Shown one piece after another: positions 1 through 6,394 of a stretch of 6,394 nucleotides of DNA. Both the position numbers and the translations under genes were made by a program. Numbering within the stretch: position 1 is the stretch's first letter; each line of letters opens with the position of its first letter. The DNA lies in the NCBI GenBank assembly GCA_946997275.1, contig CAMPUN010000072.1:1-6394 (forward strand). The letters are read 5' to 3'. Below the pieces are notes generated by a model, which was not told where the DNA came from, did no database searches, and saw nothing but the letters and a program-made list of their open reading frames with translations. Source of the stretch: an uncultured Porphyromonas sp. GTDB taxonomy: Bacteria > Bacteroidota > Bacteroidia > Bacteroidales > Porphyromonadaceae.

Positions 1-1
1 A

Positions 2-103
2 GCGACCGGTCAAGAGGTGGTCGCACTGGCAGAGCACGTGCAGCAGGAGGTGAGCCGTAAGTTTGGCATCGCACTACACCCCGAGGTGCGCTATATAGAC
101 TGA
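2..103 (+). CDS. murB: UDP-N-acetylmuramate dehydrogenase (MurB), C-terminal end only
   Basis: Only the last 33 codons and the stop are present; the gene begins before the window. The fragment opens with [20 protein letters not shown] and ends in LHPEVRYID. This matches the C-terminal helix and final strand of MurB, where E. coli has a LEPEVRFI stretch. In E. coli the second Glu of that stretch (Glu325) is the general acid of the reduction; the equivalent Glu here is encoded at 83-85. MurB is the cytoplasmic FAD enzyme that reduces UDP-GlcNAc-enolpyruvate to UDP-MurNAc in peptidoglycan precursor synthesis. The protein stops about ten residues earlier than E. coli MurB. The next gene starts five bases after the stop, which suggests co-transcription. 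The call rests on a short fragment, but one with a characteristic pattern. Confidence 0.82.
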   Translation, partial: ATGQEVVALAEHVQQEVSRKFGIALHPEVRYID

Positions 104-108
104 CGCCT

Positions 109-1662
109 ATGCCCTCTCGCCACAGTCATCCCTCGCCACAGATCGTCGAGCTACTAGGCTCAGGTACCAGCACAGGCGTACCTGAGGTGGGTTGCTACTG
201 TCGCACCTGTCTAAGCCTAGACCAACGTGACCTGCGCACCCGCACATCGGCTCTAGTGGTCTCACCTTCGGGTCGGCGAATACTAATAGACTGTAGCGCA
301 GACTTCAGGCAGCAAGCGCTCCTAGCGGGCATTGATCATCTAGATGCGATCATCCTAACGCACCAGCACTACGACCATATCGGAGGACTAGACGACCTGC
401 GTACCATCTCGTGGCGCACGGAGCTACCCATCTACGCAGAGCCTAACGTGCTGGAGGCTATCAAGGCTCGACTGCACTACTACTTCGGACCGCATCGCTA
501 TCCCGGCACGCCACACTTGACGCTGCACTCCATCTCGTCGCTAGAGCCGTTTACACTGTACGACCTGACGATAGAGCCGATACGGGTGATGCACGGCAAG
601 CAGCCGATACTAGGCTATCGCATCGGGAGCTTTGGCTTCCTAACCGACCTCAAAAGCATCGCCCCAGAGGAGCTAGAGAAGCTCCGAGGCGTAGAGCTAC
701 TCTTTGTCAATGGGCTGCGCTACACCAAGCCTCACCCGACGCACCAAACGATCGAGGAGGCTATTGAGCTGACCGCACGGGTTCAGCCACAGCGCAGCTA
801 CATCATTCACCTTTCGCACCATGCGCCACCTACGGCGGAACTACAGGAGCGACTGCCCGAGGGGGTGTACGTGGGCTACGACGGATTGACCCTTCGCTAC
901 ACCGAGGGGGCGGGTTATATCCCGCAACCCACGCCAGACAAGCTAGTGCGGAGTGGCGCCGAGCCTTTTACCTATCGGGATTGTGGTAGGATTGATTACC
1001 AAGAGGCTTTGGAGATGCAACAGAAGCTTTGGCACGAGCGTATCGATGCCAAGGTAGCGCATCGGACGGTGCCAGAGGACGTGCTACTCTTTTGCGAGCA
1101 TGAGCCGGTGCTGACCATTGGCAAGCATGGCAAGCAGACGAATCTGCTCGTCTCGGAGGCTTTGCTCAACGCTAAAGGCATTCAGCTTGTCCAGATAGAG
1201 CGTGGTGGCGACATTACTTACCATGGTCCTGGGCAGATCACGGGCTACCCGATCTTTGACCTAGAGCATTACGGCGTAGGAATCAAGGAGTACATCCACA
1301 CGATGGAGCAGTGCATCATCGATCTCCTCTACCTATACGGCATTCGTGCGGAGCGTCTCGAGGGCGCTACGGGCGTCTGGATCGATGCGCACACACCGCA
1401 AGCTCGTAAGATCTGCGCTATCGGCGTGCATACCTCTCGCTATGTGACGATGCACGGCTTCGCGCTCAATGTCAATACCGACCTAAGCTACTTCCAGCTC
1501 ATCAACCCGTGTGGCTTTACCGACAAGGGAGTCACCTCGATGGAGCAAGAGATAGGTCGTGGAAAGGTTTACTTTCCGCTAGTCAAGCATCAGCTGGAGG
1601 GGCTCTTTCGCAAGCACTTCACGCACCTTATGTACCACCTACCTAACGACGACTCCTTATGA
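109..1662 (+). CDS. lipB: Fusion protein: PhnP-like metallo-beta-lactamase-fold hydrolase + lipoyl(octanoyl) transferase LipB
   Basis: A 517-residue protein with two domains. Residues about 11-264 are a PhnP-like metallo-hydrolase: GSGTSTGVP near the start, the metal motif THQHYDH (H85, H87, D89, H90), then H162, D180 and H234. A CxCxxC group (C29, C31, C34) with H237 matches the extra structural zinc site of E. coli PhnP. Residues about 287-510 are a full LipB domain: CEHEPV, RGGDITYHGPGQ (365-376), catalytic-type K434 in RKICAIGV, HGFALNVNTDL, and the acyl-thioester Cys C468 in NPCGF. LipB moves octanoyl from acyl carrier protein onto lipoyl domains of 2-oxoacid dehydrogenases and the glycine cleavage system. 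Normal LipB is about 210-250 residues, so the first half is an added domain. Its substrate is unknown; PhnP itself acts on cyclic ribose phosphates. The ATG at 109 lies just before the hydrolase fold and five bases after murB. Confidence 0.9.
   Translation: MPSRHSHPSPQIVELLGSGTSTGVPEVGCYCRTCLSLDQRDLRTRTSALVVSPSGRRILIDCSADFRQQALLAGIDHLDAIILTHQHYDHIGGLDDLRTISWRTELPIYAEPNVLEAIKARLHYYFGPHRYPGTPHLTLHSISSLEPFTLYDLTIEPIRVMHGKQPILGYRIGSFGFLTDLKSIAPEELEKLRGVELLFVNGLRYTKPHPTHQTIEEAIELTARVQPQRSYIIHLSHHAPPTAELQERLPEGVYVGYDGLTLRYTEGAGYIPQPTPDKLVRSGAEPFTYRDCGRIDYQEALEMQQKLWHERIDAKVAHRTVPEDVLLFCEHEPVLTIGKHGKQTNLLVSEALLNAKGIQLVQIERGGDITYHGPGQITGYPIFDLEHYGVGIKEYIHTMEQCIIDLLYLYGIRAERLEGATGVWIDAHTPQARKICAIGVHTSRYVTMHGFALNVNTDLSYFQLINPCGFTDKGVTSMEQEIGRGKVYFPLVKHQLEGLFRKHFTHLMYHLPNDDSL
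901..966 (+). other. Linker joining the hydrolase and LipB domains
   Basis: About 22 codons (residues 265-286) link the last strand of the hydrolase fold (YVGYDGLTLRY) to the LipB start (FTYRDCGRIDYQEA). The stretch contains Gly, Pro and charged residues and no stop in the coding frame. No ATG lies between the two domains. The first in-frame ATG (residue 303, position 1015) is already inside the LipB fold. The only alternative start is a GTG at 946 (residue 280) without an obvious ribosome-binding site. A separate LipB product from that GTG cannot be excluded, but the plain reading is a true fusion. Confidence 0.7.
1659..1662 (+). promoter_or_regulatory. ATGA stop-start overlap (likely translational coupling)
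   Basis: The start codon of the zinc peptidase (1659-1661) overlaps the stop of the lipB fusion (TGA, 1660-1662). Four-base overlaps of this kind usually mean that ribosomes finishing the first gene re-initiate on the second. No Shine-Dalgarno sequence precedes the ATG, which fits re-initiation. The coupling is inferred from the arrangement. Confidence 0.7.
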
Positions 1663-2519
1663 AATGGCTTCGACCCAACGACAGTTCGGCAAACTACCAA
1701 GATAGACGCGGACGCATCTCTGGCAGAGGGCTAGCCCTCGGAGGTGGCATCGGCGGTATCGTCATCGTCCTCGCCAGTCTCTTCTTCGGCGTAGACCTAT
1801 CGGGACTGATGCAGGTGGCAAACAATGTCTTGCCTGGCTCACAAACGGAGCAGGTAGACCCTTCGCGCGTCAACGAAAACGAAGAGTTCAAGGTCTTCAC
1901 GCTACGCGTTTTCAACAGTTGCAACGACGTGTGGACAGACCTCTTCAATTCCGAATTACAACGCTCCTATGCGGCACCGACACTGGTGACCTTCACCGAT
2001 CAGGTGCAGAGCCGTTGCGGAGGAGCCACCAGCGAGGTAGGGCCCTTCTACTGTCCGGCCGACCAGACAGTCTACATTGACTTAGACTTCTTCAATCTAC
2101 TCGCCTCTCGCTTCAAAGCACCGGGAGGCCTAGCCATGGCTTACGTCACGGCTCACGAGGTAGGGCATCACGTGCAGAATCTCCTCGGTATCTCCGACAA
2201 GCTACACCAGCAGCAAGGGCGTGTCTCGCAGGAAGCGTACAACCGCGCCAGTGTACAGCTAGAACTGCAAGCCGACTACCTTGCTGGCGTGTGGGCTTAC
2301 CACGCACAGCGGCTCGGCATCATACTCATCGAGTCCGGAGACCTTGAGGATGCGCTCACAGCCGCCAACGCTATCGGCGATGATACTTTGCAAAAAGAGG
2401 CGCAGGGCTACGCCGTTCCAGACTCATTCACACACGGTACCTCAGCACAGCGCATGCAAGCCTTTCGCTCTGGCTTTGAGTCGGGCAGCTTCGATGGCGC
2501 GAGCCGTTACCGCTTGTAA
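1659..2519 (+). CDS. YpfJ-type neutral zinc metallopeptidase, single-pass membrane protein
   Basis: A 286-residue protein that matches the YpfJ zinc peptidase family (Pfam Zn_peptidase, PF04228) along its length. It begins with the family's MxW...S.N..DRR pattern (residues 1-17), which supports this start. A hydrophobic segment follows (about 25-44), then FGVDLSGLM, as in E. coli YpfJ. The positive N-terminus suggests the catalytic domain lies in the periplasm. The active site is HEVGH (H166, E167, H170), with ELQAD (E202, D206) as the likely source of the third zinc ligand. C88, C120 and C132 are candidates for disulfides. The conserved THGTSAQR motif lies near the C-terminus (258-265). The substrate of this family is unknown. 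The gene overlaps the lipB fusion and lies 29 bases before ddh. All expected motifs are present, with no sign of damage. Confidence 0.9.
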   Translation: MKWLRPNDSSANYQDRRGRISGRGLALGGGIGGIVIVLASLFFGVDLSGLMQVANNVLPGSQTEQVDPSRVNENEEFKVFTLRVFNSCNDVWTDLFNSELQRSYAAPTLVTFTDQVQSRCGGATSEVGPFYCPADQTVYIDLDFFNLLASRFKAPGGLAMAYVTAHEVGHHVQNLLGISDKLHQQQGRVSQEAYNRASVQLELQADYLAGVWAYHAQRLGIILIESGDLEDALTAANAIGDDTLQKEAQGYAVPDSFTHGTSAQRMQAFRSGFESGSFDGASRYRL

Positions 2520-2548
2520 GCAACAACCTATTCTATAGCAGATCTCAA

Positions 2549-3457
2549 ATGAACCAGAAGATAAAAGTACTCGTCGTAGGCTACGGACACGTAGGCAAGC
2601 AGGTCGTAACCACCGTACGCACCGCTCCCGACATGGAGCTGGTCGGTGTAGTCCGTCGCTCCAAGAATGATCCTCAAAGTCAAGTATTGACCGCTCATGG
2701 CATTGCCGTGTACGGAGAGGATGAAGCCCTGCCCAAGGCAGATGTCGCCATCTTAGCTGTACCGACACGCTCCGTGCCTGACTACGCCAAGCGTTACCTC
2801 GCTCAAGGCCTTTGCACCGTGGATAGCTTCGACATCCATACCCAGATAGCTACGCTACGCCACGACTTGATGGCGGTAGCTCAGGAGCACCAAGCAGTCT
2901 CCATCATCAGCGCTGGCTGGGATCCCGGAAGCGACTCGATCGTCCGTACCTTGATGCAGGCGATGGCTCCCGAGGGAATCACCTACACAGACTTCGGGCC
3001 AGGCATGAGCATGGGACACTCCGTAGCGGCACGTGCCATAGCTGGTGTACGTGATGCGCTCTCCATGACCCTGCCCATAGGCTATGGACAGCACCGCAGA
3101 CAAGTCTATGTAGAGCTAGAGGCTGGAGCCAATGAAGAGCAGGTACGCCAAGCTATCCTCGCTGATGATTACTTCGCTCATGACGAGACGATCGTTACTT
3201 TCGTTCCATCTGTCGCAGCTCTAGAGGACGTAGGCCATGGCGTGCATATGATGCGCAAAGGGGTCTCAGGTGTAACGCACAACCAGCGTCTCACCTTCGA
3301 GATGCAGATCAACAACCCCGCTCTGACCGCCCAGATGATGGTCGCCTCGGCTCGTGCTACGCAGCGCCTCACCCCAGGAGCCTACACGCTCCCCGAGGTG
3401 CCAGTCATAGACCTCCTCGCAGGCGACCGCTCTGACTGGATCGCTCATCTAGTCTAA
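2549..3457 (+). CDS. ddh: meso-diaminopimelate D-dehydrogenase, short (type II-like) form
   Basis: A 302-residue NADPH-dependent enzyme that reductively aminates tetrahydrodipicolinate to meso-diaminopimelate in one step, for peptidoglycan and lysine synthesis; the reaction is reversible. The N-terminal Rossmann motif is GYGHVG (11-16), and VRR (35-37) probably holds the 2'-phosphate of NADPH. Substrate-site motifs are VDSFD (91-95), SAGWDPG (121-127) and FGPGMSMGHS (149-158), with INNPALTAQ near the C-terminus (254-262). Corynebacterium Ddh (type I) is about 320 residues with GPGLSQGHS. The GPGMSMGHS motif and shorter length here resemble the type II enzyme of Symbiobacterium thermophilum, as recalled rather than aligned. 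The ATG lies a few residues before the nucleotide fold and follows a 29-base gap with no Shine-Dalgarno sequence. Placement near murB and lgt fits an envelope role. Confidence 0.9.
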   Translation: MNQKIKVLVVGYGHVGKQVVTTVRTAPDMELVGVVRRSKNDPQSQVLTAHGIAVYGEDEALPKADVAILAVPTRSVPDYAKRYLAQGLCTVDSFDIHTQIATLRHDLMAVAQEHQAVSIISAGWDPGSDSIVRTLMQAMAPEGITYTDFGPGMSMGHSVAARAIAGVRDALSMTLPIGYGQHRRQVYVELEAGANEEQVRQAILADDYFAHDETIVTFVPSVAALEDVGHGVHMMRKGVSGVTHNQRLTFEMQINNPALTAQMMVASARATQRLTPGAYTLPEVPVIDLLAGDRSDWIAHLV

Positions 3458-3475
3458 CCTCTAATCTCTAACAAC

Positions 3476-4390
3476 ATGCCTAGCTCACTACCCCTACTAT
3501 CCATCACGTGGGACGTCAGCCCCGCCATCTTTACCATCGGCACCTTTGAGTTGCGCTGGTACGCCATACTCTTTGCCGTGGGGCTCTTCGTCTTCGGTCC
3601 GTGGATCGTGCATCGCATCTGGCGGAAAGAAGGCTTGCCCGAACCATGGTTTGACAAGCTCTTTTGGTACGTAGCCATCGGTACGATCGTAGGTGCTCGA
3701 CTAGGGCACTGTCTCTTTTACGATCCCCTATACTACCTCGCCAATCCCGTTGAAATCCTGAAGACGTGGGAGGGCGGACTAGCGAGCCACGGAGGCGTGA
3801 TCGGTCTCATCATCGCTATGTGGATCTACGCACGCAAAGTGTCGCACAAGCCAATCCTCTGGGGCATGGATCGCCTCTGTGTACCCGTTGGTCTCGTGTC
3901 AGCGATGATACGTCTCGGCAACCTGATGAATAGCGAGATCTTCGGCTACCCCACCGATGTCGCCTGGGGCTTTCGCTTCGTACGCTCTGCCGAGTGGCAG
4001 ACCTTGGCTGGTGGCATGCCTTGCCACCCGACAGCCATCTACGAGGCGCTCGCCTATCTGCTCGTCTTCGCCATCTGCATGTGGCTCTACTGGCGTCGCA
4101 ATGCAGGCTATAAATACCAGGGACTCATCGTCGGGACGCTTCTCACGCTCACCTTCGTAGCACGTCTGCTCATCGAGACGGTCAAGTTCGTCCAGGAGCC
4201 GTGGGAGCACAAGCTGGTCGATGCCATCGGACTCAATCAGGGGCAGCTCCTCAGCATCCCCTTTATCATCATCGGAGTCGGCATGATCATCTACGCCCTG
4301 CGCCACCCAGAGCCTCAGGCAGAGGTCGAGCGTCTACTCGCAGAGGAAACAAAGCGCAAGGAGCAAGCCGCTCACCAAAACAAGCACTAA
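3476..4390 (+). CDS. lgt: Prolipoprotein diacylglyceryl transferase (Lgt)
   Basis: An integral inner-membrane enzyme that moves diacylglycerol from phosphatidylglycerol to the lipobox Cys of prolipoproteins, the first step of lipoprotein maturation. The 304 residues contain about seven hydrophobic segments. Family motifs seen are RWYA (27-30), [12 protein letters not shown] (73-84), GGLASHGG (100-107, with H105 matching the essential H103 of E. coli), the Lgt signature [12 protein letters not shown] (146-157, with R146 and N149), HPTAIYEA (184-191), RLLIE (230-234), which may supply the second essential Arg, and GQLLSIP (256-262). A charged, hydrophilic tail of about 28 residues follows the last membrane segment and is probably cytoplasmic. 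The start gives a short N-terminus before the conserved [11 protein letters not shown] stretch, as expected. The gene lies 18 bases after ddh. Confidence 0.95.
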   Translation: MPSSLPLLSITWDVSPAIFTIGTFELRWYAILFAVGLFVFGPWIVHRIWRKEGLPEPWFDKLFWYVAIGTIVGARLGHCLFYDPLYYLANPVEILKTWEGGLASHGGVIGLIIAMWIYARKVSHKPILWGMDRLCVPVGLVSAMIRLGNLMNSEIFGYPTDVAWGFRFVRSAEWQTLAGGMPCHPTAIYEALAYLLVFAICMWLYWRRNAGYKYQGLIVGTLLTLTFVARLLIETVKFVQEPWEHKLVDAIGLNQGQLLSIPFIIIGVGMIIYALRHPEPQAEVERLLAEETKRKEQAAHQNKH

Positions 4391-4423
4391 ATCTATTCAC
4401 TACTATAAAGCAACCATTCTATT

Positions 4424-5638
4424 ATGGAGTATCGTAATCAAATCACCGATTCAATATACTATATCGGAGTCAATGACCGCACGAAGCAACTCTTCGAGGG
4501 CTCCTGGTCACTACCCTATGGCGTCAGCTACAACTCTTATCTGCTCGTGGGTGAGCAGGTCGTGCTCATCGATGGTGTCGAGATAGCCACCGCTGAGAAG
4601 CATCTTAGCGAGATCAAAGCGATCATCGGCGACCGTCCCATCGACTACCTCATCGTGAACCACATGGAGCCCGACCACAGTGGGTCTATCGGTCTCCTAC
4701 GCACCCTCTATCCTGAGATGAAGGTGGTGGGCAATAGCAAGACCTTCGGCATGCTCGACTCTTACTTTGCGCCAATCCCTCAAGAGCAGCGCGTAGTCGT
4801 TTCGGAGAAAGAGCCCCTAGAGGTGGGCGACTTCTCCTTCCAGTTCGTCATGGCACCGATGGTTCACTGGCCCGAGGTCATGTTTACCTACGAGAGCTCA
4901 AACAACGTCCTCTTCACGGCCGACGCCTTCGGAACCTTTGGCACGCTCAATGGAGCTATCATAGACCGAGATATGAACCTCGACCTTTACTACGAGGAGA
5001 TGTACCGCTACTACGCCTGCATCGTGGGTAAGTTCGGCATGTTTGTCCAGAAAGCTCTCGAGAAGTACAGCTCACTAGGTCTGTCGCCACAGTACATCTG
5101 TCCGACCCATGGTCCCGTATGGACGGAGCACGGCTTCCCCCAGGCACTCGCCATCTACGATCAGCTCAGCAAGTACGACACAAGCTGCGGTGCGGTCATC
5201 CTCTACGGCAGTATGTATGGCCACACCGAGCAGATGGCCGAGGCAGTCGCTCAGGGACTAGCGCAGAGTGGCATCAAGGATATCGTCGTGCACAACGTCA
5301 GCACGGCCGATCCCTCGCACATGCTCCGTGACATCTTCAAGTATCGCGCCCTCATCGTCGGCGCTCCGACCTATTGCAATAGCCTTTTCTCACCTATGCG
5401 TGACATCCTCAATAAGGTTGCCCTCCGCGAGGTCAAGCATCACCTCATCGGCTACTTTGGTAGCTGTACTTGGGCTGGGCAGTCCATCAAGATTATGCCC
5501 GAGATCCTGGAGAAGCTAGCCTTCGAGCAGGTGACCGATCCCGTAGAGATCAAGGGAGCTGCCACCCCAGAGCAACTCGCTCAGGGTCGCGAGCTAGGTG
5601 CGGCTATTGCTCAGAGACTACTAGAGCTTTACCGTTAA
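4424..5638 (+). CDS. fprA: A-type flavodiiron protein, FprA-like (O2/NO reductase)
   Basis: A 404-residue cytoplasmic protein of the usual A-type flavodiiron length. The N-terminal metallo-beta-lactamase-like domain (about 1-250) carries the full diiron ligand set: H80, E82 and D84 in NHMEPDHSG, H148 in MVHWPE, D167 in TADAFG, and H229 in PTHGP. The C-terminal flavodoxin domain (about 255-404) has the FMN phosphate loop YGSMYGHTEQ (261-270) and flavin-contact loops APTYCN (314-319) and FGSCTWAG (345-352). These proteins reduce O2 to water, or NO to N2O, using electrons from rubredoxin or F420; no donor gene is visible here. There is no fused rubredoxin domain, unlike NorV-type proteins. The preference between O2 and NO cannot be read from sequence. 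The ATG at 4424 follows a 33-base A/T-rich gap after lgt. Confidence 0.94.
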   Translation: MEYRNQITDSIYYIGVNDRTKQLFEGSWSLPYGVSYNSYLLVGEQVVLIDGVEIATAEKHLSEIKAIIGDRPIDYLIVNHMEPDHSGSIGLLRTLYPEMKVVGNSKTFGMLDSYFAPIPQEQRVVVSEKEPLEVGDFSFQFVMAPMVHWPEVMFTYESSNNVLFTADAFGTFGTLNGAIIDRDMNLDLYYEEMYRYYACIVGKFGMFVQKALEKYSSLGLSPQYICPTHGPVWTEHGFPQALAIYDQLSKYDTSCGAVILYGSMYGHTEQMAEAVAQGLAQSGIKDIVVHNVSTADPSHMLRDIFKYRALIVGAPTYCNSLFSPMRDILNKVALREVKHHLIGYFGSCTWAGQSIKIMPEILEKLAFEQVTDPVEIKGAATPEQLAQGRELGAAIAQRLLELYR

Positions 5639-5669
5639 TACCTAAATACCAACAACCAACAAATAATCT
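5639..5669 (+). promoter_or_regulatory. A/C-rich leader before nagB without Shine-Dalgarno
   Basis: These 31 bases are nearly free of G and are built from short CAA/AAC and AAAT units. No AGGAGG-like element lies near the nagB ATG, although that start is firmly set by protein similarity. Bacteroidota are known to start translation without Shine-Dalgarno pairing, with A-rich sequence upstream of the ATG. The gaps before ddh (2520-2548), lgt (3458-3475) and the flavodiiron gene (4391-4423) look similar. I see no convincing Bacteroidota promoter (TTTG plus TAnnTTTG) in any of them. Confidence 0.45.
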
Positions 5670-6394
5670 ATGAGACTTGTTATCGAGCAAGATTATGCTG
5701 CCATGTCTACATGGGCAGCAGAGCATGTGATCAAACGCATCAATGAGTTTGCACCCACAGCTGACCGCCCCTTTGTGATCGGTCTGCCCACAGGCTCTAC
5801 CCCTATTGGTATGTATCAAGAGCTGGCCAAAGCCTGCCAGGCTGGTCGTGTCAGCTTCAAGAACGTAATTACAGTCAATATGGACGAGTATGTCGGTCTA
5901 GAGCCCTCACATCCCGAGAGCTATCACTACTTTATGAAGAGCAACTTCTTCGACCACATCGACATCGACCCCAAGAATACACACCTCCTCAATGGCTTGG
6001 CTGAGGACACTACGGCCGAGTGCCAAGCTTACGAAGAGATGATCCAGTCCCTCGGAGGTATCGACCTCTTCATCGGAGGTATCGGCTCTGATGGCCACAT
6101 CGCCTTCAACGAGCCAGGCTCCTCGCTAGCCTCTCGCACCCGTGAGGTGCGTCTGATGCCCGAGACCATCCGTGACAACAGCCGCTTCTTTGAAAACGAC
6201 CTCTCGAAGGTTCCCACACGCGCCCTCACCGTAGGTGTCGGCACCGTGACAGACGCTCGTGAGGTGATGATCCTCATCAGTGGTTCGAACAAGGCACGCG
6301 CCCTCTGCAAGGCTGTCGAGGGACATATCACCCAGATGTGTCCTATCTCTGCGCTGCAGCTCCACTCCGACAGCATCATCGTCTGCGATGACGA
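5670..6394 (+). CDS. nagB: Glucosamine-6-phosphate deaminase (NagB), 3' end beyond the window
   Basis: The first 241 codons of a gene that runs off the window. E. coli NagB has 266 residues, so about 25 are missing. NagB converts glucosamine-6-phosphate to fructose-6-phosphate and ammonia, linking amino-sugar use to glycolysis. The protein begins MRLV as E. coli NagB begins MRLI, which supports this start. It aligns without gaps: sugar-phosphate loop GLPTGSTP (38-45), NMDEYVGL with D72, SDGHIAFNEP with D141, H143 and E148, SRFF with R172, and K208. These are the known E. coli catalytic and substrate residues. Of the allosteric GlcNAc-6-phosphate contacts, S151, S152 and R158 are kept, but K160 is Val here. 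The gene lies 31 bases after the flavodiiron gene; the A/C-rich leader has no Shine-Dalgarno sequence. Confidence 0.96.
   Translation, partial: MRLVIEQDYAAMSTWAAEHVIKRINEFAPTADRPFVIGLPTGSTPIGMYQELAKACQAGRVSFKNVITVNMDEYVGLEPSHPESYHYFMKSNFFDHIDIDPKNTHLLNGLAEDTTAECQAYEEMIQSLGGIDLFIGGIGSDGHIAFNEPGSSLASRTREVRLMPETIRDNSRFFENDLSKVPTRALTVGVGTVTDAREVMILISGSNKARALCKAVEGHITQMCPISALQLHSDSIIVCDD

Noticed and set aside
1726..1739. A perfect 14-base palindrome (GAGGGCTAGCCCTC)
   Set aside because: It lies inside the coding sequence for the N-terminus of the zinc peptidase, has no loop or T-run, and about 0.4 such sites are expected by chance in a window this size.
2513..2522. Small inverted repeat (GCTT-GT-AAGC) at the peptidase stop codon, considered as a terminator
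   Set aside because: A four-base stem with a two-base loop and no following T-run is not a credible terminator.
2442..2768. A 108-codon minus-strand open frame across the peptidase-ddh junction
   Set aside because: It overlaps the ends of two well-supported genes, and its translation is Arg-, Leu- and Cys-rich with no family resemblance.
3899..4306. A 135-codon open frame on the minus strand inside lgt
   Set aside because: It lies wholly opposite a gene with clear Lgt motifs, and its translation is rich in Asp and Glu with no recognisable domain, as expected of an antisense shadow.
4391..4423. A/T-rich gap before the flavodiiron gene, considered as a promoter
   Set aside because: It contains TATAAAG-like sequence, but no Bacteroidota-type TAnnTTTG element with a TTTG at the right distance.
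6029..6379. Two minus-strand open frames within nagB (116 and 79 codons)
   Set aside because: nagB aligns with the E. coli protein without gaps across this region, so these are shadows.

Overview
The window is a densely packed, single-strand block of housekeeping genes from what looks like an anaerobic member of the Bacteroidota, most like Porphyromonas. This placement is an inference. It rests on the Bacteroidota-style Lgt and LipB motifs, start codons without Shine-Dalgarno sequences behind short A/C-rich leaders, an FprA-type flavodiiron protein typical of anaerobes, and a G+C content that looks to be in the low-to-mid 50s by eye. No database search was possible.

Layout, all on the + strand: the 3' end of murB (to 103); a 517-codon gene joining a PhnP-like metallo-beta-lactamase domain to a complete LipB octanoyltransferase domain (109-1662); a YpfJ-type membrane-anchored zinc metallopeptidase that overlaps it by four bases (1659-2519); a short-form meso-diaminopimelate dehydrogenase (ddh, 2549-3457); prolipoprotein diacylglyceryl transferase (lgt, 3476-4390); an FprA-like flavodiiron protein (4424-5638); and glucosamine-6-phosphate deaminase (nagB, 5670 to the window end, truncated). 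Gaps between genes are 5, -4, 29, 18, 33 and 31 bases. None contains a convincing terminator hairpin, so the genes may be read as one transcription unit or as a run of overlapping ones. No gene-free stretch reaches 300 bases. I see no tRNA, rRNA, CRISPR array, insertion sequence or phage gene.

Several genes share a cell-envelope theme: MurB makes UDP-MurNAc, Ddh makes meso-diaminopimelate, Lgt starts lipoprotein maturation, and NagB links amino-sugar phosphates to glycolysis. LipB and FprA belong to cofactor attachment and oxygen or nitric-oxide defence. I see no obvious new multi-gene system. The most unusual object is the in-frame PhnP-like/LipB fusion, where both halves keep their full sets of metal-binding or catalytic residues.
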